19,478 nucleotides of DNA from JAXGXJ01 sp050943595 (GTDB taxonomy: Bacteria; Actinomycetota; Thermoleophilia; RBG-16-64-13), in NCBI GenBank assembly GCA_050943595.1, contig JBMNPM010000021.1, forward strand, positions 1 through 19,478. Direction: 5' to 3'. The notes beneath the pieces are model-generated. The model had not been told where the DNA came from, did no database searches, and worked only from the letters and a program-made list of their open reading frames with translations. Made by a program: the position numbers and the translations under genes. Positions 1 through 7,762 of this stretch are shown here, piece by piece. Numbering within the stretch: position 1 is the stretch's first letter; each line of letters starts with the position of its first letter.

Positions 1-34
1 CGGACGATCAGGGCGTGAACTTGAGTAGGGCTTC
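1..34. repeat. Left arm of a 34-bp perfect inverted repeat (partner at 19009-19042)
   Basis: Bases 1-34 are the exact reverse complement of 19009-19042, checked base by base; identity stops at base 35. The repeat may extend left of the window. It ends a few bases before the IS5-type terminal repeat at 39, so the left copy looks cut short by that insertion. Read on the plus strand it gives the same short peptide (DDQGVNLSRAS) as the minus strand of the right copy. Both arms may therefore be pieces of one transposase gene in opposite orientations. That origin is inference; the repeat itself is seen directly. Confidence 0.93.
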
Positions 35-38
35 GAAC

Positions 39-1241
39 GGGCTGCTGAAAATATGGTGAATAGAACAGGTTCAGAGCATCGTTCTCTCTGTCTTTCTGAC
101 CGGTAATTTGATAGTTTTCCCCTGCAAATCACGGTAAATGGAGGAGATATGCGGGGAGACGAGGAGCGTCAAGAAGACTTCATCATGCTGGTGAGCCTCG
201 AGGATCGCATCCTGTCTGACCATCCCTTCAGAACGACGTCTCCGCGAGCATCTGGAATACAATCTGCTCTTTCGTTGGTTCGTGGGCCTGCCTCTCTCAG
301 AAGCCGTCTGGCATCCCACCACCTTCACCAAGAATCGGGACCGTCTGCTCACAAGCGAGGTGGCTGAAGAGTTCTTTGAGCACATCCGTGCTCAGGCAGA
401 TGCTCGGAGACTGCTTTCCCGGGAGCACTTCAGCTGTGACGGCACCCTCCTGGAAGCGGCCGTCTCGCTCAAGAGCTTTCGTCCCAGAGACGAGGACGGG
501 GGCTCTGATGATAGGAATACTCCGATCGGAGGGGGCCGCAACCCCGATGTCTCCTTCCGCGGCGAGAAGCGTACCAACCAGACGCATGTCTCCCGCACCG
601 ATCCTGATGCCCGGCCGGCCAAAAAGGGCCGGGCCAAGAGGCCAAACTCGCCTACTAAGGCCACCTTTTGGTCGAGAATCGCAACGGCCTCATCGTAGGC
701 TGCGAACTTACCCCCGCTACCGGCACGGCCGAAGAGAGGCGGCTCTTGCGTTCCTCTCCTGCGAGCACACGCGGCGCACAGGCCGCCTGATGGTGGGAGT
801 CGACAGGGGATACCACACCAAGAACTTCGTCAAGAAGGCCCGGGCCATGCACATCACTCCCCATGTGGCCGAGAAGAAGCGATATAGGGCCATCGATCAG
901 CGGACCACATGTTGGAGTGGCTACCAGGTGAGCATGCGCCAGCGCAAGATTGTAGAAGAAGCCTTCGGTTGGATGAAGACCGTAGGTGGCCTTAAGGAAG
1001 CTCGGGCATCGAGGCGCCACGAAGGTGCGGGCGGTGTTCACCTTCACCTGCGCCTGCTTCAATCTGGTGAGACCGAGGAACTTAGAGACGGAGCTGTGTC
1101 TGGAGTAAGAAAGAAGGGGGAAACCAGGTCATCTGGGACCGCCAATCCGCGCTCTGGGTCGCAGATTTGGGCGGTCGGACTCCATTTTGGTGTCATCGCT
1201 ACTTTGGCTTCAGTGATGTGAGTCGTTGTTTTTAGCAGCCT
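39..1241 (+). mobile_element. Degraded IS5-type insertion sequence with terminal inverted repeats
   Basis: The left end GGGCTGCTGAAAA (39-51) matches the reverse complement of the right end TTTTTAGCAGCC (1229-1240) over the core GGCTGCT followed by a run of A, with one mismatch. This GGCTG(C/T)T-AAAA type of end is familiar from IS5/IS1182-type elements. The ends enclose about 1.2 kb holding a single broken transposase reading frame (149 to about 1110), the expected size for a one-gene element. I see no convincing target-site duplication: the flanks are CGAAC on the left and CCATG on the right. The exact ends are uncertain by a few bases. The element cannot move on its own because its transposase is destroyed. 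Confidence 0.72.
149..1112 (+). pseudogene. IS5-family DDE transposase, multiply frameshifted and internally deleted
   Basis: The pieces of a typical IS5-type transposase appear in order but in three frames. The N-terminal MRGDEERQ...DHPFR is in one frame (149 to about 232). From about 237 the next frame reads REHLEYNLLFRWFVGLPLSE, then FTKNRDRLL, SREHFSCDGTLLEA and HVSRTDPDARPAKKG. A third frame gives EAKLAY-stop-GHLLVENRNGLIV, with TAA at 656-658. The C-terminal part, DRGYHTKNFVKKARAMHITPHVAE...YQVSMRQRKIVEEAFGWMKT, is in a fourth segment ending near 1110. Relatives usually have about 45-50 residues between DHPLR and the LEYNLLFRW block. These are missing here, which suggests an internal deletion at about 232. 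With at least two frameshifts, one stop and a deletion this is a dead copy. Family assignment is by recalled consensus. Confidence 0.85.
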
Positions 1242-1612
1242 TCCATGAGAAGACCGGCCCTTGCCAAGGGTGATCTCTGCAACTCCAGGTCCAGGTATTA
1301 ATCAGAGGATGCATTCCAGACCAGCGTCATACCACGATCTACTTTTGTGCGACTTGACAGACAGAAGCGAACGGGGTAGGTTCATCCTAGGCTTCCACCA
1401 TCAGGTGCTCCTCAAGCCCGAAAGGCGTGGCGGCAATGAATGATATAAACTACTCAAAAGCGGCTTCTTGCTAGACATGTGATATCCCCGCATCCTTGTC
1501 AAAGAGACTGTCGAGGTGCTCAGTGATGATTACGTCCTCATTGCCTTCGCATCTATCGCTGCGTCAGTGTGGCACTTGACATGAGGTTTCGACTTCTCTG
1601 GATGATGGCGGA
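1242..1612. other. Non-coding or decayed stretch between the IS remnant and the first glycosyltransferase
   Basis: No gene can be supported here. A 60-codon open stretch at 1261-1443 (TTG start) has no recognisable motif or ribosome-binding site. A short open run ending in TGA near 1582 reads VKETVEVLSDDYVLIAFASI and could be the tail of a lost protein, but I cannot place it. The stretch separates the element from the glycosyltransferase start at 1613 and may carry its promoter. I see no convincing -35/-10 pair and no hairpin with a T-run. Confidence 0.4.
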
Positions 1613-2767
1613 ATGAGTCTGGGCACCAGGCCTACGATCATACACGCCGCTGATTTTGCGGCACCTTACAGTGGGAACTTCATTGCCTCCCTTTCTGCGC
1701 TGGCATCCTCGTGTGAAGATCGGGGCTGGGAATTACTGCTCGCACTCCCATCAACTGCTGCAAAACGCGACTGGTGTGCCCGCCTGGCAGATATCGGGCT
1801 TCGCGTCCATTTTCTTACTAAAACTGACTCAGTTATTCGAGCGGCAATGGAGCTGGCCCAGCTAGCACACGCAAGCGAGGCTGTCCTTATACACACTCAT
1901 TTCTCGTTCTACGATGTTCCCGGAGCTCTGGCAAGTCACTTGCTGCGACTTCGTGGTCACAGAGTTCGGGTGGTGTGGCATTATCACTCGGATTTTCCTG
2001 TCACGCTAAGGCTGAAACGCAGAGTAAAGAACTTAGTGAAGTACCGTCTCCTCGGCAGAGACGCTCATATCATTGCAGTTTCAGACCACCTTCGAACAAG
2101 CGCTATAGAGGCGGGATTCTCGTCCGCGCGTGCACACACTGTGTGCAATGGAATCGATCTCGCTCGAGTATCGCACACGAGACGTCCGCCCAGTCAGGTA
2201 CGAGAGGATCTTCGCATCCCAGCCGAGATCCCCTTAGTCCTTCTATTTGGTTGGGAGCCGGTGATTAAGGGCGTTGACCTTGCGCTGGAAGCGATAGAAC
2301 GTATCGTCGCCTCTGGGCAACAGGTGCTGTTGGGTGTTGTGGGGAGAGAGGCACTGCATAAATTCATAGCCCAGAGAACGGCAAATGAGCCCATTCCCTG
2401 GCTACATATCCTGAAGCCACTCGAAGATGTCGGCGATTTATATAAGATAGCCTCGGTCTTTCTTTCCGCCAGTCGCCGTGAGGGATTTCCCTACTCGGTA
2501 GGGGAGGCCCTAGCGAGCAAACTGCCTGCGGTCGTCAGTGACCTACCTGGTGTGGCTTGGGCGCGAAATACGCCTGGAGTTGTGTTCTTTCCTGTGGAAG
2601 ACAGCCATGCTTTGGAGGCGGCGATCCGTGAGGTGCTTGCCTGGGATCCCGCGGATCGTAGTCACCGGGTTCAACTCGGTTACTCTTACGTAAAGCAGCA
2701 CCTCAGTATTGAATCCTGGGCGTGTACCATCTGCGATCTGTATGAAGAACTCCTTGTCCTTCAATGA
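1613..2767 (+). CDS. GT4-family glycosyltransferase
   Basis: A 384-residue protein of normal length for a two-domain GT-B enzyme that transfers a sugar from a nucleotide-sugar donor to a growing lipid-linked oligosaccharide, in the cytoplasm at the membrane. The N-terminal domain starts IIHAADFAAPYSGNF (9-23), and VWHYHSDFP lies at 121-129. The linker region has IIAVSDHLR (153-161) and VCNGIDLARV (177-186), typical of GT4. The C-terminal donor domain contains LFGWEPVIKGVDLALEA (211-227) and an EX7E motif, E290 to E298, inside REGFPYSVGEAL. No other in-frame ATG lies just upstream, so ATG 1613 is chosen although its Shine-Dalgarno is weak (GGCGGA directly in front). Its last codons run into the truncated IS3 remnant that begins near 2739-2760, so the final few residues (about LVLQ) may be IS-derived. 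The sugar specificity cannot be read from sequence. Confidence 0.9.
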   Translation: MSLGTRPTIIHAADFAAPYSGNFIASLSALASSCEDRGWELLLALPSTAAKRDWCARLADIGLRVHFLTKTDSVIRAAMELAQLAHASEAVLIHTHFSFYDVPGALASHLLRLRGHRVRVVWHYHSDFPVTLRLKRRVKNLVKYRLLGRDAHIIAVSDHLRTSAIEAGFSSARAHTVCNGIDLARVSHTRRPPSQVREDLRIPAEIPLVLLFGWEPVIKGVDLALEAIERIVASGQQVLLGVVGREALHKFIAQRTANEPIPWLHILKPLEDVGDLYKIASVFLSASRREGFPYSVGEALASKLPAVVSDLPGVAWARNTPGVVFFPVEDSHALEAAIREVLAWDPADRSHRVQLGYSYVKQHLSIESWACTICDLYEELLVLQ

Positions 2768-3877
2768 CCAAATCGCTGCTCTGACCCGAGCCGGACGCAC
2801 TCCGTCCCAGCTTGCGGCTGAGTTCGTGCCCACCGAGCCCACCACCAGCGACTGGATTGCTCAGGCCGACCGCGATGACGCTCTGAGGTAGGACGGCCTC
2901 ACTACGGCAGAGAAGGACGAGCTTGTGCGTCTCTAGACAGGAGAACCGCCGGTTCAAGACCTGGCGGGAGATCCTGGCAAAAGCCGCGGCCTGGTTCCCT
3001 TAAGGAGACCGAGCACGTGCCACCGAGATCTTCGGGTTCGCAAGACGCGAACCAGGCCGATATCCAGTTGCCACTGCCTGCCGGGTCCTCGGTGTCTCTG
3101 CGAGTGGCTACTACGCGTGGCCTGTCCGCCCCCCATCGAATTGGGAACTTACCGATGAATGGCTCCCTAGCAAGATCGATGCCGCCTACCGTGCCTCTCA
3201 TGAGACCTACGGAGCTCCGCGCACCCTTCACGACCTGCGTGCGAAGGGTATCCGCGTGGGCAAGAAGCGTATCCGCACGTCTTATGCGACACGCAGGGAC
3301 CCAAGGCGCTTCTCGTCGGCGCAGGTGGAATACTACCAAGCGTGATCCGCAGGCAGAAGTGGTCGACGATCTTGTGTGTCGCAACTTCACGGCCGTCGCC
3401 CCGAATGAGTTGTGGGTTAGCGATATTACGTATACCCTTACCTACCAGGGCCTCCTGTTCCCTTCCGTGCTCATGGATGCTTGGTCGTGGCCGGATCATC
3501 GGCTGGTGGATGGCTCTACACCTACGTACTGAACTTGTCCTCGACGCGCTTGAGATGGAACTGGCAAAGCGTCGAGAGGTAACGGACATCATCTGTCACA
3601 GCGATCACGACGCCCAGTACACCTCACCTGCCTTCAGCAGAAGATACCGGGAAGCAAGCGTACGTCTCTCCATGGGGGCCGTGGGGGATGCGCATGATTG
3701 GCCGAGTCGATCATCGGTCTCTACAAGACCGAACTTATAAGGAGGCGAGGTCTCTGGAGGACTCTCGAAGACGTAGAATACGCCACCCTGGAATGGGTGG
3801 ACTGGTTCAACTATCGCCGGCTCTTCGGATCCATAGGCCACATCCCTCCGGCGGAATTGGAAAAGATACTTAACCCG
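2739..3877 (+). pseudogene. IS3-family transposase (orfA plus orfB), heavily degraded
   Basis: An orfA-like helix-turn-helix part, FNDQIAALTRAGRTPSQLA...TTSDWIAQADRDDAL, begins at about 2757 and is stopped by TAG at 2889. The orfA C-terminus follows (RQENRRFKTWREILAKAAAW, about 2939-2998). The orfB part starts near 3030: PVATACRVLGVSASGYYAW, ETYGAPRTLHDLRAKGIRVG, GASRRRRWNTTKRDP, NELWVSDITYT (first catalytic Asp), ELVLDALEMELAKRR, ICHSDHDAQYTSPAFSRR (second Asp) and AESIIGLYKTELIRRRG (catalytic Glu), ending at WVDWFNYRR...IPPAELEKI near 3873. Frame changes occur near 3280, 3490 and 3695, beyond the orfA/orfB shift normal in this family. The 5' part lacks a normal orfA start region and a clear terminal repeat, and it abuts the glycosyltransferase 3' end, so the element is truncated as well as frameshifted. 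Confidence 0.88.
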
Positions 3878-4011
3878 GGGCGTGCCCTCGCTTTGGAGCC
3901 TGTTTGGTCAGCGTCTCAACGATACTCCGTGGAGGCTGGCCCTCTCACCCCATCTGCTAGACTGAGAGTCCTTGAATGGTCGAGAAGGCCGGAGGACGAA
4001 CGTCGACACTC

Positions 4012-4116
4012 AAAGGAAAGAGGCACACGCCTGAGCAGATCGTGAGAATCTTGCGAGACGCAGAGGCTGACCATGCCGCAGGGTGTATTCGTCAACAAGT
4101 GCAATTGGTGGTTTGA
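4012..4116 (+). pseudogene. Second IS3-family orfA fragment (N-terminus only)
   Basis: The reading frame from 4012 gives KGKRHTPEQIVRILRDAEAD followed by HAAG. This is the hallmark N-terminus of IS3-family OrfA proteins of the 'KRxTxEQIxxxLREAE' type (helix-turn-helix, IS3/IS407-like). It differs from the orfA of the neighbouring remnant, so a second element is implied. After the HAAG block similarity stops and the frame closes at TGA 4114-4116. Nothing resembling its orfB follows. Probably a leftover of nested insertion and deletion; about 25 residues support the call. Confidence 0.65.
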
Positions 4117-4194
4117 TTTGGGGGAACACTACACAGCTCGCTATACTCCGATGTTAAGTTGGGGTTGTCAACTCGACTTCGCTGGAGTTCAAAA

Positions 4195-4383
4195 ATGAGT
4201 CCGGCTTTGCGACAGAGGAGTACTGAGGGACGCTACGTTCATGAAGTCACACCAGCCAAGCTGGCGATCAATTTGGAGTACCTGCGAACCCGTAGCGTCT
4301 AAACGGTCTGGATGATTGTGCAGACGGTATGGATTCTGATAGCCAGCTGCGGGCGGAGTGCCGGAAGAAGTCAGACTCGCTGA
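4195..4383 (+). pseudogene. C-terminal fragment of an undecaprenyl-phosphate sugar-phosphotransferase (priming transferase)
   Basis: The frame from 4195 reads GRYVHEVTPAKLAINLEYLR then TRSV, a TAA stop at 4300-4302, and TVWMIVQTVWILIASCG up to TGA 4381-4383. This lines up with the extreme C-terminus of bacterial sugar transferases (PF02397, WcaJ/WbaP type), whose consensus there is roughly GRY...KLAxDLxYLxxRSLWxDLKILLxTVWVLL; the stop falls where the conserved Trp of RSLW is expected. Only about 60 of the usual 200 or more residues remain, and the catalytic block is gone. It ends 21 bases before the next gene, as a former operon member would. The priming enzyme attaches the first sugar-phosphate to undecaprenyl phosphate, so its loss here matters. 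Homology is inferred from a short stretch. Confidence 0.5.
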
Positions 4384-4404
4384 GGGTGAGAGCTGGAGGG
4401 AATC

Positions 4405-5382
4405 ATGGACCGAAAGCCGCCACTTCGAGACCAGGTGCATGCTCTTCTGGAATACGTTACCTCCCTCATCCGGGCCCGGAACACACAGGTCCTCCAGGCC
4501 CGACCTCTCAGCCACTATATGGCTCTTCTCGACGAATACCCCACCCTAGCCGCGTTGGGATACAGCAGTCCGCAGGTACAACGAGCATGCGGAGAGATCA
4601 GCGGGATGATCGGAGACGACGGTCTCGATCTCTATCACCGCGCGTTGTTACTCAGCCTCATCCTCCGAGCGATGAGCGTCCTACCCGATCGCAACCTACC
4701 GGAGGAGATCAAGGTACGTTTCGAAGACAACTTTGCCCGTATCACCAGCGATATCGAGACCAGTATCGGGCAGCAGGTTTCATATATCTACGTGTCGTCC
4801 CCATTCTGCAAGGACTTGGCCATTTGCACGCTCCGCTTAATCCCTGTAGGGGTTGCTAAGGTTCATTCTTACCATCTCCCCCGCCGCATGTTCCTGGCCG
4901 GCTTGCGGGGTGCTTCAAAGGCATTTCGTTTTGTTGTCCTCGAGCGAGGTGGTCTGAGTCCATACTACGATACTCACATGCACTCACAGGATCCGCAAGC
5001 GATGGCAGAATTTGGGGCCGAAGGATGGGTGAATTTCTACACACGCATTGCCGAGCTCCTTCGCAGAAATCCACAGATGAAAGGGCTTGCCGGCTCTACA
5101 TGGCTCCACGATCCGATCTTAGCCACAATCTCGCCCCATCTGGCTATTCTCCACGACGTGCAGATCAACAATGGTGCCCACTTATTCTTGTTGGGACCGT
5201 GCAACGCCAACAGCATCAAGGACGCAACGATGAAGTCGAGCACCCGTCGCCGACTGTACGAGGAGGGGAAGTACATTCCCACGGAGTACTGCATCGTCTG
5301 GCCCCGGGACGCTCTGATCGCATGGGCCGACTCCAGGCTCGAAGTTCCACCGGCGACACCGCGCCTCCATACACCCGCCTGA
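4405..5382 (+). CDS. Conserved-looking protein of unknown function in a polysaccharide cluster
   Basis: A 325-residue soluble protein with no signal peptide or transmembrane segment that I can see. The start is clear: GGAGGG lies six bases before ATG 4405. I cannot name a family. The best-defined blocks are FVVLERGGLSPYYDTHMHSQ (176-195), the GSTWLHDP region (230-237), NGAHLFLLGPC (256-266) and SSTRRRLYEEGKYIPTEY (278-295), then WPRDALIAWAD. The His/Asp-rich DTHMHSQD (189-196) and the ERGG block could form an active site, but that is inference. I have an unverified impression of similar unnamed proteins in other EPS clusters near deacetylase-like genes. The gap to the next gene is 30 bases, so the two are probably co-transcribed. 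A role in modifying the glycan or its lipid-linked precursor is the natural guess from context only. Confidence 0.85.
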   Translation: MDRKPPLRDQVHALLEYVTSLIRARNTQVLQARPLSHYMALLDEYPTLAALGYSSPQVQRACGEISGMIGDDGLDLYHRALLLSLILRAMSVLPDRNLPEEIKVRFEDNFARITSDIETSIGQQVSYIYVSSPFCKDLAICTLRLIPVGVAKVHSYHLPRRMFLAGLRGASKAFRFVVLERGGLSPYYDTHMHSQDPQAMAEFGAEGWVNFYTRIAELLRRNPQMKGLAGSTWLHDPILATISPHLAILHDVQINNGAHLFLLGPCNANSIKDATMKSSTRRRLYEEGKYIPTEYCIVWPRDALIAWADSRLEVPPATPRLHTPA

Positions 5383-5412
5383 GCCCCAGAACCGGAAAGG
5401 AACGCACCCCCA

Positions 5413-6567
5413 GTGAACAACTTAAGCTTCCTGTGGACCGTCTTAGTGCGGTGGCTCCCTTCTCACCTAACAGCACTTGGCCGCCGTCATCGCCGCCCCA
5501 CCCACATATTGTTCTGCATGGTGGATCACTATGAGCCCGGCACAGCCGGGGTCGACACGGACACAGAAAAGGCAAGGGTCGCTGAGCTGCTCGCGAAGTA
5601 CCCTCCGCTTGCCGACATCCACGCCGACTCATCGGGCAACCGTCCTAAACGCACCTGGTTCTTTCCGCCGCACTATCACCGCCATGGGAGCCTGCGCAAA
5701 GTGGTCTCCCTCTGCGAGCGAGGATACGGTGAGATAGAACTTCATCTCCACCACGGCAAGACCGCGCCCGACACTCCTGAAAACCTACGCCACACAATCG
5801 ACTTGTGCTTGAGGGACTACGCTCACTTTGGAATCTTCGGAACCGAAGCGGGTCGACAGCGGTATGCATTCATTCACGGGGACTGGGCACTCAACAACTC
5901 CCTGCCGGACGGGAGATACTGTGGAGTGAACAGCGAACTGTCTATCCTGCACGAGACCGGCTGTTATGCCGACTTCACTTTTCCATCGTGCATACAGAGC
6001 AACCCCACACTCATAAACCACATCTACTATGCCAACACTGATATCCATCGGCCGAAGGCCTACGCCACCGGCCGACTTGCAAGAGCAGGTGCGGGGCCCA
6101 GAAAGGGCCTCCTCATCATCCAAGGCCCCGTACGGCCCATCTGGGTCAATGGAAGACTGACCTTCGGCGACGGCATTAGCAATATACGGCATCCGAACGG
6201 CCGAGTGCTGGACAAATGGATACGGACATCCATCCACGTCTCCGGGAAACGGGACTGGATCATTCTCAAAGTGCACACCCATGGAGCAGTCGACGGGGAG
6301 GCCGTTCTCGGCGATCCCATGCACGAAGCTTTTAGCCACCTCGAGAGAGTCTACAACGACGGGTCGGCATATCTTCTGCATTATGTTACCGCTCGAGAGT
6401 TGTTCAACATGATCCGCGCCGCTGAGGACGGACATGGCGGAGATCCAAGCGACTACCGCGACTACCTAATCGCGCCCCCGCGCTACAACTCAGGTGCCGA
6501 CATCGACCAAGCCTCCGAACAGCTGCGGAACGCGGTAGCGAGAACCTATCCCCTTGGCAGCACCTAG
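5413..6567 (+). CDS. Polysaccharide-deacetylase-like protein (NodB/CE4-related fold, probable)
   Basis: A 384-residue protein starting at GTG 5413; the nearest purine-rich ribosome site, GGAAAGGAA (5392-5400), is 12 bases upstream, rather far. Motifs resemble metal-dependent deacetylase or TIM-barrel hydrolase proteins: FCMVDHYEPG (34-43) with Asp/His near the first strand, FFPPHYHRHG (83-92), EIELHLHHG (107-115) in place of the usual HxxxH-type metal site, FIHGDWALNNS (153-163), CGVNSEL (170-176) and GCYADFTFPS (183-192). These suggest a sugar deacetylase acting on an N-acetylated glycan or lipid-linked intermediate. It is longer than a minimal NodB domain and has no clear signal peptide, only a mildly hydrophobic N-terminus (LSFLWTVLVRWL). 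It pairs with the preceding unknown gene. An alternative is a related barrel hydrolase. Confidence 0.72.
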   Translation: MNNLSFLWTVLVRWLPSHLTALGRRHRRPTHILFCMVDHYEPGTAGVDTDTEKARVAELLAKYPPLADIHADSSGNRPKRTWFFPPHYHRHGSLRKVVSLCERGYGEIELHLHHGKTAPDTPENLRHTIDLCLRDYAHFGIFGTEAGRQRYAFIHGDWALNNSLPDGRYCGVNSELSILHETGCYADFTFPSCIQSNPTLINHIYYANTDIHRPKAYATGRLARAGAGPRKGLLIIQGPVRPIWVNGRLTFGDGISNIRHPNGRVLDKWIRTSIHVSGKRDWIILKVHTHGAVDGEAVLGDPMHEAFSHLERVYNDGSAYLLHYVTARELFNMIRAAEDGHGGDPSDYRDYLIAPPRYNSGADIDQASEQLRNAVARTYPLGST

Positions 6568-6775
6568 GCTTCGCGCTCCATCCCGTGACGCCACAAGCCA
6601 CTTCTCATCCGCTGCCGAACACCCTCTATTTATTACAGTGTTATTGTTAAATGATCTCCCTCGCGCGCAACGTTACCAATTGGGGTCAGCCTTTCTCCTA
6701 CACTAACCATCGGGCTACCCTCCCATGTTATAAAACAGGCCACGTCCTGCCTCACTCATCGTGCAGGATGCAGCA
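6568..6775 (+). promoter_or_regulatory. Intergenic region with an AT-rich patch and a possible extended -10 element
   Basis: This 208-base gap follows the deacetylase-like gene and precedes a broken glycosyltransferase. It holds an AT-rich patch (6627-6652). TGTTATAAA at 6726-6734 fits an extended -10 (TGn-TATAAA) about 42 bases before ATG 6776; no good -35 hexamer lies 17 bases upstream of it. CCTGC at 6748-6752 can pair with GCAGG at 6764-6768 (5 bp, large loop), just before the start. No rho-independent terminator is visible. A separate promoter for the downstream part of the operon is possible but weakly supported. Confidence 0.28.
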
Positions 6776-7666
6776 ATGCGGATTCTCTTCCTGATCTCCG
6801 TTCTCGGGCTGGGTGGCGCTGAGAAACAGCTGGTTGCTTGGGCCGAGTTGCTCCAGACCGAGTTGGGCGCACGTATCTGTTGCTTCTTTCGACTCGACCC
6901 AAACCGCCCATATCAAAGCACTGGAGGCTCCAGGTGCCCGTCCTCGTCTTGGGGCGAGACTGCGAATCTACAGGCGGATAAGGGAGCTCATGCGGTTCGC
7001 TAGAAAGAGTCGGGCAAACGTGGTTCACGCTTTCAGTTGCTACCTATCTCCCCTGGCGATATCAGCGGCGGCAGCAGCCTGTGGCGCCACTCCTGTCTCT
7101 TCTTTCAGGGTATATGCTACGTGCGCTCTGATGCCTTGCTTCATTGCGTGTCCAATCTGGTCTCAGTCCCGAACAGCGACGGAGATGGCCCGCACATCGT
7201 CGCACTGGCAGTGGGTGGGCTGGACGATAACAAACGGTTAGACGTGTTCCCGGAAGCTTTCGCTAGGGCAGGGGAGGAAGGGCCGCGGCCCACAGACATA
7301 ATCGTCGGTGACGGACCCTCCCAAGATGCACTCACGCGCCAAGCGGCTGATCTCGGCCTATTGCCCGGAGTTGTCACTTTCTTGGGCCAGATTCCTAACC
7401 CCGGCCCCATCTGTGCGAAGGCCGACATATTCGTGCATCTCGTGAAATATGACGATGCCGGCTCGGTCTTCCGAATTGCGGCGGCGTTTGGGCGAACACG
7501 CCCGTCTCGAAGTACCATATTCACTCAATGCGAGCTAGGTGCGGGATTTGCTGAGTTACTTCTATTCGGCAATCCGGATAGCAGGGGGTACAGCCCCGAC
7601 GAACTGTTGCGATACTCACCCATGTCGCTCATGGCGGCCTCGGTTGATAGCGAACACATTGGGTAA
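6776..7666 (+). pseudogene. GT4-family glycosyltransferase, frameshifted and internally deleted
   Basis: The frame opens well with MRILFLISVLGLGGAEKQLV, the classic donor-loop start of a GT4 enzyme. It shifts near 6870-6880 into the frame reading VSVASFDSTQTAHIKALEAP...RRIRELMRFARKSRANVVHAF. Near 7090-7160 it shifts again into HIVALAVGGLDDNKRLDVFPEAF (7195 onward), VGDGPSQDALTRQA and VTFLGQIPNPGPICAKADIFV. Relatives have roughly 50-70 more residues between the VSSFR and VALAVGGL regions, including the VPNGxD block, so a deletion is likely. The EX7E region is also scrambled (YDDAGSVFRIAAAFG). The frame closes at TAA 7664-7666. No functional enzyme can come from this. The next, intact GT4 may have become the surviving transferase of this part of the operon. 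Confidence 0.85.
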
Positions 7667-7762
7667 TATCGCCCTTAAGTGGCAGAGTAATCAAGACGAT
7701 GATCTAGATGAGATGACAATGTTAAGGCTCGATTTCAAGAATCCTGCACAAATAGGCTATTA

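Noticed and set aside
1261..1443. Possible small gene of 60 codons
   Set aside because: It has a TTG start, no Shine-Dalgarno and no recognisable motif, and lies next to decayed IS sequence.
3017..3592. Open frames on both strands inside the IS3 remnant
   Set aside because: They are segments or shadows of the frameshifted transposase; only the plus-strand pieces match IS3 OrfB blocks.
5785..6435. Long minus-strand open reading frame of 216 codons
   Set aside because: It lies wholly opposite the deacetylase-like gene, which has clear motifs, and its translation shows no family motif or ribosome site.
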